NCBI GenBank assembly: GCA_036257595.1
Contig: DATAFF010000029.1
Location: 1-39,164, forward strand
Reading direction: 5' to 3'
Length of the DNA stretch: 39,164 nucleotides
From: DATAFF01 sp036257595
GTDB lineage: Bacteria > Pseudomonadota > Alphaproteobacteria > Rhizobiales > Aestuariivirgaceae
Position 1 is the stretch's first letter; each line of letters begins with the position of its first letter. Below are positions 15,872 through 23,731 of the stretch, piece by piece. The translations under genes and the position numbers were made by a program. Under the pieces are notes generated by a model that made no database searches, was not told where the DNA came from, and saw only the letters and a program-made list of their open reading frames with translations.

Positions 15872-18232
15872 ATGACCGATACAGGGATCGGTGCCCGGGT
15901 GGCGCGCAAGGAAGACCAGCGCTTCATCATGGGAAAGGGGCGCTATGTGGACGACATCCACCTGCCCCGCGAAACCTATGCCTATTTTCTGCGCTCGCCG
16001 CATGCCCATGCGAAGATCGACGCGATCGACACGCGGGCTGCCCAAGCGGCGCCGGGCGTGCTGGCGGTGCTCACCGGCGAGGATGCGGCGGCCGACAAGA
16101 TCGGCGGGCTGATCTGCGGCTGGATGATCCACTCGATGGATGGCTCGCCGATGAGAGCGGGTCCGCATCCGGTGCTGGCGCAGGGCAAGGTGCGCTATGT
16201 CGGCGACCATGTCGCGGTGGTGGTGGCCGAGACCCTCGCCCAGGCCAAATCGGCGGCAGAGCTCATCGATGTTTCCTATACGGAGCTCGATCCGGTGGTC
16301 GATCCGGCGGATGCACCGGGCGGCAAGAGCCTCGTCCATGACGGCATCGAGCGCAACACGGTGTTCGAGTGGTCGCTCGGCAACAAGGACGCGACCGATG
16401 CCGAATTTGCCAAGGCGGCTCATGTCACCAAGCTCGAATTCCGCAACAACCGCCTGATCCCCAATGCCATCGAGCCGCGGGCGGCCATCGGCGCCTATGA
16501 TCCGGCGGAGGAGCATTTCACGCTCTATACCACCAGCCAGAACCCGCATGTGGCGCGCCTCGTCATCTCGGCCTTTGTCGGGATTGCGCCCGAGCACAAG
16601 CTCAGGGTGATCGCGCCGGATGTCGGCGGCGGTTTCGGCTCGAAGATCTTCATCTATGCCGAGGAGGTGGTGTGCCTGTGGGCATCGAAGCGGATCGGCG
16701 GACGGCCGGTGCGGTGGACGGCGGAGCGCTCGGAATCCTTCCTCTGCGATGCGCATGGCCGCGACCATGTCACGACGGCGGAGCTCGCCTGCGACCGCGA
16801 CGGCAAGATCCGGGCGCTCAGGGCGCACACCATCGCCAATATGGGGGCGTATCTGTCGACCTTCGCCTCGTCGGTGCCGACCTATCTCTATGCGACGTTG
16901 CTGTCGGGCCAATACAACATTCCGCAGATCTATTGCGAGGTCGATGCGGTCTATACCAACACCGCGCCGGTCGATGCCTATCGCGGCGCCGGTCGCCCGG
17001 AGGCGACCTATGTGGTGGAGCGGCTGGTCGAGACGGCGGCGCGCGAGCTCAAGATCGACCCGGCGGAGTTCCGGCGGCGCAACTTCATCACTCAGTTCCC
17101 GCATCAGACGCCGGTGATCATGGCCTATGACGCGGGCGACTATCATGCCTCGCTCAACCGGGCGCTCGAACTTGCCGATTTCAACGGCTTCGCCGCGCGC
17201 AAGGCGGAGTCGAGCCGCAGGGGCAAGCTCCGCGGCATCGGCTACTCGACCTATATCGAGGCCTGCGGCATCGCGCCGTCGGCGGCGGTGGGCTCGCTCG
17301 GCTGCGGCGTCGGCTTGTGGGAATCGGCGGAGGTTCGAGTGAACCCGGTCGGCACGGTCGAGGTGCTGACCGGCTCGCACAGCCATGGCCAGGGGCATGA
17401 GACCACCTTTGCCCAGCTGGTGTCGGACCGGCTCGGCATCGCACTCGATCAGGTGTCGATCGTCCATGGCGACACCGACAAGGTGCAGTTCGGCATGGGC
17501 ACCTATGGCTCGCGCTCGGGGGCGGTCGGCATGTCGGCGATCGCCAAGGCGCTCGACAAGATCGAGGCCAAGGCACGCAAGGTTGCAGCCCATGTCATGG
17601 AGGCGGCGGAAGGCGATATCGAGTTCCGTAATGGCAGCTTCACGGTCAAGGGAACCGACCGCAAGATGGGCTTCGGCGAGGTCGCGCTCGCGGCCTATGT
17701 CGCGCATAAGTTCCCGACATCCGAGATCGAGCCGGGACTGAAGGAAGGCGCGTTCCACGATCCGACCAACTTCACCTTCCCGGCCGGTTGTCACATTTGC
17801 GAGCTCGAGGTCGACCCCGAGACCGGCGTCGTCACCATCGCGAAATGGACGGCGGTCGACGATTTCGGGACGCTGATCAACCCGTTGATCGTCGAAGGCC
17901 AGGTCCATGGCGGCATTGCGCAAGGGGTCGGCCAGGCGCTGACCGAGGGGGCGATCTATGACGAGGAATCGGGGCAGCTGATCACCGGCTCCTATATGGA
18001 CTATTGCATGCCGCGGGCGTCGGACCTGCCATCCTTCACCCTCGGTTTCGTCGAGACCAGATGCCCGTCCAACCCGCTCGGCATGAAGGGATGCGGCGAG
18101 GCCGGGGCGATCGCCGCGCCGGCGGCGGTGATGAATGCCCTGACCGATGCGCTGGGGGTCCGCGACCTGCCCATGCCTGCCACCCCGCAGGTGGTGTGGG
18201 AGGTTGCTTCAGCCCGTCAGGCGGCAGAGTGA
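15872..18232 (+). CDS. coxL: Molybdopterin-binding large subunit, form II CoxL-like
   Basis: A 786-residue xanthine-oxidase-family catalytic subunit binding the molybdopterin cytosine dinucleotide cofactor. VGGGFGSKIF (near residues 250-260) is the first cofactor loop. The active-site loop is AYRGAGR at 369-375, the form II signature, not the AYRCSFR of proven CO dehydrogenases. The conserved base is E743 in GCGEAG. GQGHETTFAQLVSDRLGI, SRSGAVG and the PLIVEGQVHGGIAQG segment also fit. There is no cysteine for the Mo-Cu centre of form I, so CO oxidation is unproven; an aldehyde, purine or other heterocycle is equally possible. The subunit is cytoplasmic or peripheral to the membrane. Confidence 0.9.
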   Translation: MTDTGIGARVARKEDQRFIMGKGRYVDDIHLPRETYAYFLRSPHAHAKIDAIDTRAAQAAPGVLAVLTGEDAAADKIGGLICGWMIHSMDGSPMRAGPHPVLAQGKVRYVGDHVAVVVAETLAQAKSAAELIDVSYTELDPVVDPADAPGGKSLVHDGIERNTVFEWSLGNKDATDAEFAKAAHVTKLEFRNNRLIPNAIEPRAAIGAYDPAEEHFTLYTTSQNPHVARLVISAFVGIAPEHKLRVIAPDVGGGFGSKIFIYAEEVVCLWASKRIGGRPVRWTAERSESFLCDAHGRDHVTTAELACDRDGKIRALRAHTIANMGAYLSTFASSVPTYLYATLLSGQYNIPQIYCEVDAVYTNTAPVDAYRGAGRPEATYVVERLVETAARELKIDPAEFRRRNFITQFPHQTPVIMAYDAGDYHASLNRALELADFNGFAARKAESSRRGKLRGIGYSTYIEACGIAPSAAVGSLGCGVGLWESAEVRVNPVGTVEVLTGSHSHGQGHETTFAQLVSDRLGIALDQVSIVHGDTDKVQFGMGTYGSRSGAVGMSAIAKALDKIEAKARKVAAHVMEAAEGDIEFRNGSFTVKGTDRKMGFGEVALAAYVAHKFPTSEIEPGLKEGAFHDPTNFTFPAGCHICELEVDPETGVVTIAKWTAVDDFGTLINPLIVEGQVHGGIAQGVGQALTEGAIYDEESGQLITGSYMDYCMPRASDLPSFTLGFVETRCPSNPLGMKGCGEAGAIAAPAAVMNALTDALGVRDLPMPATPQVVWEVASARQAAE

Positions 18233-18256
18233 CGGCGGTTAGAGAGGACGATTGCA

Positions 18257-19057
18257 ATGTATGAGTTCAATTATCATCGGCCGGCGAGCATCGCCGACGC
18301 GGTGCGGCTGCTCGAGACCTCGGCGTCGGCCATGGTCATGTCCGGCGGCCAGACGTTGATCCCGACTTTGAAGCAGCGCCTGGCGCAGCCCACCGACATC
18401 GTCGATCTGTCGGGACTGAAGAACAGCGGTGTCGCGGTTTCCGGCAACACCCTCGCCATCAAGGCCGGCACCTGCCATGCGGAAGTGACGGCGAGCCGCG
18501 AGGTGGCCAGGGCCATTCCGGCACTGGCGGCGCTCGCCGGCGGGATCGGCGACCCGCAAGTGCGCCACAAGGGCACGCTTGGCGGGTCGATCGCCAACAA
18601 CGATCCGGCGGCCGACTATCCGGCTGCCGTCGTGGCGCTCAACGCCAGGGTGGTCACCAGCGCGCGCAGCATCGAGGCCGACCGGTTCTTCACCGGCATG
18701 TTCGAGACGGCGCTTGGCCCGAGCGAGATCGTCACGGCGGTGGAGTTCGCGATACCACAGCGCGCCGGCTATCAGAAGTTCCGCAACCCGGCGTCGCGCT
18801 ATGCGATGGTCGGTGTGTTCGTGGCAGATCATGGCAGCGGCAATGTCCGGGTGGCGGTTACCGGGGCAGGTCCTTGCGTGTTCCGGCAGCGCGACATGGA
18901 GGCGGCTCTGGCGCAATCGTTTACGCCCGACGCGGTGAAGGGCATCGCGACCGATCCCGGTACGCTGAACAGCGACATCCACGCCTCGGCCGACTATCGC
19001 GCCCATCTGATTGGCGTGATGGCGCGTCGCGCGGTCCAGGCGGCGTTGGCGGGATAG
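18257..19057 (+). CDS. coxM: FAD-binding medium subunit of molybdenum hydroxylase
   Basis: A 266-residue FAD subunit that accepts electrons from the iron-sulfur subunit. Motifs are MVMSGGQTLIPTLKQRL (about residues 27-42), AGGIGDPQVRHKGTLGGSIANND (94-116, shown here as a continuous family block with the FAD-contacting TLGGSIAN at 107-114), and a CO-dehydrogenase flavoprotein C-terminal domain with FRNPASRYAMVGVFV. The gene is 24 bp after coxL. It ends TAG at 19055-19057 in the same frame as the following coxD, which matters for the coxD start. Confidence 0.92.
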   Translation: MYEFNYHRPASIADAVRLLETSASAMVMSGGQTLIPTLKQRLAQPTDIVDLSGLKNSGVAVSGNTLAIKAGTCHAEVTASREVARAIPALAALAGGIGDPQVRHKGTLGGSIANNDPAADYPAAVVALNARVVTSARSIEADRFFTGMFETALGPSEIVTAVEFAIPQRAGYQKFRNPASRYAMVGVFVADHGSGNVRVAVTGAGPCVFRQRDMEAALAQSFTPDAVKGIATDPGTLNSDIHASADYRAHLIGVMARRAVQAALAG

Positions 19058-19129
19058 GCGAAACCCCTGGCCGAGCCTCTCCCCAATTCGATCGATGCCA
19101 CCGTCGCGCTCCTGTCGGGCGGCCGCTAT

Positions 19130-19990
19130 GTGGCCGATCGGGCATTGGCGACGGTGGTGTTTCTCGGGCTCCGGATGGGACGCCCGATCTTCCTCGAGGG
19201 AGAGGCCGGCGTCGGCAAGACGGAGATCGCAAAGGTGCTGGCGGAGTCGCTTCAGCGCCGCCTGATCCGGCTGCAATGCTATGAGGGGCTCGATGTTTCC
19301 AGCGCGGTCTATGAGTGGAACTATTCGGCCCAAATGATCGAGATCCGCCTCGCCGAGGCGGTCGGGATCAGCGATCGTGACCGGTTGCAAGAGGAAATCT
19401 TCTCGTCGCGGTTCCTGATCCGACGGCCCTTGCTGCAGGCGCTCGACGGTGCGCCGGGAGAAGCGCCGGTGCTGCTGATCGACGAGCTCGACCGCACCGA
19501 CGAAGCCTTTGAGGCCTTCCTGCTCGAGGTTCTGTCGGACTTCCAGGTCACGGTGCCCGAGCTCGGGACCATCAAGTCGGCGGCGCCTCCGCTCGTGGTC
19601 ATCACCTCGAACCGGACCCGCGAGATCCATGACGCCCTGAAGCGGCGCTGCCTTTATCACTGGGTGTCCTATCCCGATGCCGAGCGTGAGCTCAAGATTA
19701 TCCGCGCGAGGCTGCCAAACGCCCCGGAAGCGCTGTCCCGCGAAGTCGTCGGCTTCGTCCAGGCACTGCGGGGGATGGAGCTTTTCAAACCGCCAGGCGT
19801 TGCCGAGACTCTGGACTGGGTGGGTGCGCTCAGCGAGCTCGATGCCATTGCCCTCGATCCGCGGACGGTCAACGACACGCTTGGCGTGCTGTTGAAGTAT
19901 CAAGATGACATCGCCCGCCTCGAGGGTTCCCCGGCACGGCGGCTGATCGAGCAGGTCAGGAGCGATCTCGCTCAAGCGTCATCAGGCTGA
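19130..19990 (+). CDS. coxD: MoxR-type AAA ATPase, CoxD
   Basis: This AAA+ ATPase, by family knowledge, helps mature the molybdenum hydroxylase active site together with CoxE. From GTG 19130 it has 286 residues, with Walker A GEAGVGKT at 24-31, Walker B LLIDELDR, sensor-type VITSNRTREIHDALKRRC, and the family segment LIRLQCYEGLDVSSAVYEWNY. The same frame is open upstream to the coxM stop at 19055 and encodes IDATVALLSGGRYVAD. That resembles the conserved CoxD N-terminus, so the true start may be CTG 19067, which would add 21 residues. No good ribosome site marks either. Confidence 0.88.
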   Translation: MADRALATVVFLGLRMGRPIFLEGEAGVGKTEIAKVLAESLQRRLIRLQCYEGLDVSSAVYEWNYSAQMIEIRLAEAVGISDRDRLQEEIFSSRFLIRRPLLQALDGAPGEAPVLLIDELDRTDEAFEAFLLEVLSDFQVTVPELGTIKSAAPPLVVITSNRTREIHDALKRRCLYHWVSYPDAERELKIIRARLPNAPEALSREVVGFVQALRGMELFKPPGVAETLDWVGALSELDAIALDPRTVNDTLGVLLKYQDDIARLEGSPARRLIEQVRSDLAQASSG

Positions 19991-20003
19991 TATCATTGGA
20001 GCT

Positions 20004-20219
20004 ATGGTACGCAAGGCTTCGCCGGCACAACGGGATAAGCGGCAAATCTCTTCCCAACCCCCTGATGAAATTCAGGAAAGTCTGGTCGAGAGCTTCCCGG
20101 CAAGCGACCCTCCGGCGTGGACGGTCGCGCGGGTCGGAGAACCGTCGCGCCGCCAGACCCGCGAGGGGCCGGCAGCGAAGCAGAGGGCGGGCCACAAGGC
20201 TGAGAGGAGAAAGGATTGA
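20004..20219 (+). CDS. Small soluble SFPASDPP-motif protein
   Basis: A 71-residue, strongly basic and hydrophilic protein with no membrane segment. Its centre is DEIQESLVESFPASDPPAW (residues 21-39), the same motif that ends the membrane-anchored protein at 2434-2673. It lies 13 bp after coxD and its TGA overlaps the TTG start of the J-protein gene, so it is translationally coupled to a chaperone. Many alphaproteobacterial small hypothetical proteins carry this motif; function is not established. Probably mostly disordered. Confidence 0.72.
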   Translation: MVRKASPAQRDKRQISSQPPDEIQESLVESFPASDPPAWTVARVGEPSRRQTREGPAAKQRAGHKAERRKD

Positions 20220-21130
20220 GTGCCGACCCCTATAGCCTGCTGGGCGTCAGCAAGGACGCCTCGCAGGAAGACATTCAGAAGGCCTATCGCAAGCTCGCGA
20301 AGAAGCTCCACCCCGATCTGAACCCCGGCGACAAGACGGCGGAGGAGAAGTTCAAGCAGGTCACCGCTGCCTATGACCTGCTCGGCGATCCCGAGAAGCG
20401 GGGGCGGTTCGACCGCGGCGAGATCGACGAGACCGGCGCCGAGCGGCCGCGCCAGCGCTATTACCGCGATTTTGCCGACGACATGGCAGGAACTCATCCC
20501 TATTCGAGCGATGCCGGCTTTGCTGATTTCGAGAACGAGGACATCCTGTCGGAGATCTTCGGTCGCGCCCGCGGGGCACGCTCGACCCGGCCGCGGCGGG
20601 GCTTCGACATCCGATACACGCTGCCGGTCGACTTCCTCGATGCGGTGAACGGAGCGACGCGGCAGGTGCGACTCGCCGACGGGTCTGAGCTCAAGGTGAC
20701 CATCCCGCCGGGCACCCGCGACGGCCAGGTGCTGCGGCTGCGCGGCAAGGGCGAGCCGGGAGTCAATCAGGGACCTGCCGGCGACGCGCTGGTCGAGGTC
20801 AATGTCCAGGCACATCCGACATTCGAGCGCAAGGGCGACGACATCCATGTCGAGCTGCCGCTGTCGCTGCGCGAGGCGGTGCTGGGCGGCAAGGTGCCGG
20901 TTCCCACCACCACCGGAACCGTGACGCTCACGGTGCCGCCATGGTCGAACAGCGGCAAGGTGCTGCGGCTGCGGGGGAAAGGCGTGCCACGGCCCGACGG
21001 GTCGCGGGGTGATCAATATGCGACGGTGAAGATCGTGCTGCCGGACCGGCCCGATGCCGAGCTTCAATCCTTCATGACGGGATGGGGCCAGGGTCAGGGC
21101 CAGGATCCGCGGCGCAAGGCGGAGGCATGA
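20216..21130 (+). CDS. cbpA: CbpA-type J-domain co-chaperone
   Basis: A 304-residue DnaJ-like protein starting at TTG 20216, inside the previous stop, with GAGAGGAGAAAGG just upstream. Residues 1-70 form a J domain: DPYSLLGVSKDASQEDIQKA, HPD at about 33-35, and the FDRGE end. A Gly-poor linker follows, then the two beta-barrel substrate domains (GFDIRYTLPVDFLDAVNGATRQV; LPLSLREAVLGGKVPVPT). There is no zinc-finger CXXCXGXG repeat, so it is of CbpA/class B type. It stimulates DnaK ATPase. It sits between coxD and coxE, suggesting a dedicated chaperone for the hydroxylase or for CoxD/CoxE, and it pairs with the CbpM-like gene downstream. Confidence 0.9.
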   Translation: MSADPYSLLGVSKDASQEDIQKAYRKLAKKLHPDLNPGDKTAEEKFKQVTAAYDLLGDPEKRGRFDRGEIDETGAERPRQRYYRDFADDMAGTHPYSSDAGFADFENEDILSEIFGRARGARSTRPRRGFDIRYTLPVDFLDAVNGATRQVRLADGSELKVTIPPGTRDGQVLRLRGKGEPGVNQGPAGDALVEVNVQAHPTFERKGDDIHVELPLSLREAVLGGKVPVPTTTGTVTLTVPPWSNSGKVLRLRGKGVPRPDGSRGDQYATVKIVLPDRPDAELQSFMTGWGQGQGQDPRRKAEA

Positions 21131-21132
21131 GG

Positions 21133-21441
21133 ATGGATGACCGAGAGTTCCTGGTGCGCACCTCGATCAGAGCCGAGACCTTGGAGATGTGGGTGTCGGC
21201 CGGGTGGCTCCTGCCCGAGCGCAAGGAGGACCGCACGAGCTTCACCGAGATCGATGTGGCGCGCGCCCATCTCATCCGCGATCTGCAGAACGGGATGGGG
21301 GTCAATGAAGCGGGCATCGATGTCATTCTCGACCTGCTCGATCAGCTCTACGGCCTTCGCTGCACGCTGCGCGAAGTGCTGACCATGACGCCGGGAGGAT
21401 TCGGCGGCAGGCGTGGGGCGCCGGGCGCGCGCGATGGCTGA
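21133..21441 (+). CDS. cbpM: CbpM-like chaperone modulator
   Basis: ATG 21133 is preferred because GGAGG at 21121-21125 is seven bases upstream; the overlapping ATG 21127 has almost no spacing. The protein has about 102 residues. It begins with a MerR-like helical part (VRTSIRAETLEMWVSAGWLLP), then FTEIDVARAHLIRDLQNGMGVNEAGIDVILDLLDQLYGL split over two helices. This is the pattern of CbpM, which binds the J domain of CbpA and inhibits it. Immediate position after cbpA supports this. The last residues overlap the start of coxE. Confidence 0.8.
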   Translation: MDDREFLVRTSIRAETLEMWVSAGWLLPERKEDRTSFTEIDVARAHLIRDLQNGMGVNEAGIDVILDLLDQLYGLRCTLREVLTMTPGGFGGRRGAPGARDG

Positions 21442-22660
21442 GGCGATCGGCGCGCTCGAGCCGGGGGACCATCGGCCAGGACGGCTCGCCGACAACATCA
21501 TGCATTTTGCACGCCTGCTGCGGCAAAGCGGCCTGCCGGTCGGGCCGGGGCAGGTGCTCGACGCCATCGATGCTGCGCAATTTGGCGGGCTCGCCAACCG
21601 CTCCGACTTTTACTGGACGCTCCATGCGGTGCTGGTGCGCCGTCATGAGCATTCGATCATATTCGACCAGGCCTTCGAGATTTTCTGGCGGCGGCCGAAA
21701 ATGATCGAGCAGCTGATGCAGCTGTTCTTCCAGCGCACCCGCAGCGAGGCGGTCGACCGGCCGAAACAGGCCGGTCAGCGCCGGGTTGGCGAGGCGATGT
21801 TCCAGGATCCGGGCATTGACGAGCGGCTCGATCCGCAAGCGCTCGAGATCGAGAGCATCGCCACCGCCTCGGCCCAGGAGGTGCTGCGCTCCAAGGATTT
21901 CGAACAGATGACGGCCGAGGAAGAGGCGGAAGCCAGGCGCGCCATCGCCCGGCTGCGGCGCAACCGGCTCGAGCGCAAGACCCGCCGCTTCACCGCGGCA
22001 CGCGACGAGGTGATCGACATGCGGGCGACGCTCAGACGCTCGCTCCGGGCCGGCGGGGCGATGATCGAGTTCAGCCGGCGTGGCCGGCGCCGTCGCGAGC
22101 CGCCGCTCGTGGTTCTCGCCGACATCTCCGGCTCGATGGCCAATTACACCCGGATGTTCCTGCATTTTCTGCATGCGCTCAAAAACGACCGGAGCCGCAT
22201 GCATGTGTTCGTGTTCGGCACACGGCTCACCAACATCACCCGCGAGCTCGAGCGGCGCGATGTGGACGAGGCCCTGGCGCGGGTCGCTGCGGCGGTCAAG
22301 GACTGGTCGGGCGGCACCCGGATCGGGCAGTCGCTCAGGGACTTCAATTTCCATTGGGGCCGGCGGGTTCTGGGGCAGGGGGCCCATGTGGTGATCATGA
22401 CGGACGGGCTCGAGCGCGACGATCCGACGCTGCTCCGCGAGGAGATGGCCCGGCTCGCCCGCTCCGCCAGGCGTGTCATCTGGCTCAATCCGCTGCTGCG
22501 CTATGATGGATTCGAGCCTGCAGCGGCCGGCGTTCGTACGATGATGCCCCATACGGACGAATTCCGCCCGGTGCACAATCTCGAGAGCCTTGAAGATCTG
22601 GCGGAAGCGCTTTCATATTCGGCAAGACCGGAGCACGCCTCGCGAAGGTGGCTCGGTTAG
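21434..22660 (+). CDS. coxE: VWA-domain maturation protein, CoxE
   Basis: About 408 residues from ATG 21434; GTG 21413 would add seven more. The C-terminal half is a von Willebrand A domain with the metal-ion site DISGSM (near residue 230), a later GGTRIG and IMTDGLERDD. The N-terminal part (ADNIMHFARLLRQSGLPVGPGQ) is typical of CoxE and its VWA relatives. By family knowledge it works with the AAA ATPase CoxD to insert the metal site into the molybdenum hydroxylase. Here the two are separated by three chaperone-type genes rather than adjacent. Confidence 0.92.
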   Translation: MAEAIGALEPGDHRPGRLADNIMHFARLLRQSGLPVGPGQVLDAIDAAQFGGLANRSDFYWTLHAVLVRRHEHSIIFDQAFEIFWRRPKMIEQLMQLFFQRTRSEAVDRPKQAGQRRVGEAMFQDPGIDERLDPQALEIESIATASAQEVLRSKDFEQMTAEEEAEARRAIARLRRNRLERKTRRFTAARDEVIDMRATLRRSLRAGGAMIEFSRRGRRRREPPLVVLADISGSMANYTRMFLHFLHALKNDRSRMHVFVFGTRLTNITRELERRDVDEALARVAAAVKDWSGGTRIGQSLRDFNFHWGRRVLGQGAHVVIMTDGLERDDPTLLREEMARLARSARRVIWLNPLLRYDGFEPAAAGVRTMMPHTDEFRPVHNLESLEDLAEALSYSARPEHASRRWLG

Positions 22661-22691
22661 AACAGGATGCTCGAGAATGGAGGCTGACCCC

Positions 22692-23036
22692 ATGAGCGCT
22701 CCCGACCATACCGTTCTTCAGGAAGCCGTGCGCTGGCTGGACCAGGGGAGAAAGGTGGCACTCGCCACCGTGATCGAAACCTGGGGCTCGGCGCCGCAGC
22801 CGGTGGGCAGCCAGCTGGTGATCGACTCGCAAGGAAATTTCGTCGGATCGGTGTCGGGCGGCTGCGTCGAAGGCGAGGTGGTCTCGGAGGCTCAGGACGT
22901 CATCGCTGCGGAGCTGCCGCGGATCCTCTCCTACGGGGTGGCGGACGAAACGGCCTGGAAGGTGGGGCTCGCCTGTGGCGGCCGGATCCGGATCTATGTC
23001 GAGCCGATGTTGCCCCCGGATCAGGATGTGCCGTGA
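22692..23036 (+). CDS. XdhC-type protein, N-terminal half (CoxF-like)
   Basis: A 114-residue protein from ATG 22692, with GGAGG at 22679-22683. It holds only the N-terminal XdhC/CoxI domain: ALATVIETWGSAPQPVGSQLVI and GSVSGGCVEGEVV, followed by GLACGGRIRIYVEP, whose Cys is thought to matter for cofactor handling. XdhC proteins bind molybdopterin cofactor, protect or sulfurate it and deliver it to the apo-enzyme. The C-terminal Rossmann half is a separate overlapping gene immediately downstream, so the two proteins probably form one complex. Confidence 0.88.
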   Translation: MSAPDHTVLQEAVRWLDQGRKVALATVIETWGSAPQPVGSQLVIDSQGNFVGSVSGGCVEGEVVSEAQDVIAAELPRILSYGVADETAWKVGLACGGRIRIYVEPMLPPDQDVP

Positions 23037-23731
23037 TGCGCTACGCATTGCTGATGGATTTGATCAAGGGACGCAACGAGCGGCGGCGCATTGCGATGGT
23101 CACCAATCTCGCCAATGGCGCCGAGCGCCTGGTCGACTATGACAGAGCGAAGGACGATCTCCTGGCCGATGATCTCGAGCAGGCGTTCCGTTTCGACCGG
23201 TCGGGCATCGTCAAGATCGGCGATGCCGAATATTTCATCAATGTCTACAATCCGCCGCTTCATCTCGTGATCGTCGGGGCAGTCCATCTGGCGCAGGCGC
23301 TCATCCCGCTCGCCCGGGCCGCGGGTTATGACGTGACGGTGATCGACCCCCGGGCCGCCTTTGCCTCGCCCGAACGCTTCCCGGATGTGGTGGTGCATGA
23401 TGAATGGCCCGACGAGGTCCTGCCCAAACTCGATCTCGGACCGCGCACCGCGCTGGTGGCGCTGACGCATGATCCGAAGATCGACGATCCGGCCCTCAAT
23501 GCGGCGCTCCACTCCGGATGCTTCTATATCGGGGCACTGGGGTCGAAGAAGACGCAAGGGGCGCGCCGCGAGCGGCTGGCGGCGGCCGGTTTCAAGGAGG
23601 CGGATCTGAGCCGCATCCATGGCCCCATCGGACTTTCGATCGGGGCACGCGGCCCGGCGGAGATCGCCATCTCGATCATGGCCGAGGTCACCGCTGCGCT
23701 GAGAGTTGGAAAGGCCGATGAAGTTCGGTGA
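23036..23731 (+). CDS. XdhC-type protein, C-terminal Rossmann half
   Basis: A 231-residue protein from ATG 23036 (GTG 23033 is directly adjacent), overlapping the stop of the preceding gene. It contains the XdhC C-terminal NAD-like domain: HLVIVGAVHLAQALIPLA, DVTVIDPRAAFASPERFP, LVALTHDPKIDDPAL, YIGALGSKKT and the signature IHGPIGLSIGARGPAEIAISI. The N-terminal 75 residues bear a degenerate first domain. It likely acts with the preceding gene product in molybdenum cofactor insertion. Confidence 0.88.
   Translation: MRYALLMDLIKGRNERRRIAMVTNLANGAERLVDYDRAKDDLLADDLEQAFRFDRSGIVKIGDAEYFINVYNPPLHLVIVGAVHLAQALIPLARAAGYDVTVIDPRAAFASPERFPDVVVHDEWPDEVLPKLDLGPRTALVALTHDPKIDDPALNAALHSGCFYIGALGSKKTQGARRERLAAAGFKEADLSRIHGPIGLSIGARGPAEIAISIMAEVTAALRVGKADEVR

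Noticed and set aside
15815..17923. 702-residue minus-strand frame
   Set aside because: Antisense shadow of coxL; Arg/His/Asp-rich, no family motif, while coxL has all expected motifs.
15872..18232. Calling the enzyme a true CO dehydrogenase
   Set aside because: The active-site loop is AYRGAGR, without the Cu-binding Cys of form I enzymes; only a form II CoxL-like label is justified.
18239..19975. 578-residue minus-strand frame
   Set aside because: Antisense to coxM and coxD, both of which carry complete functional motifs.
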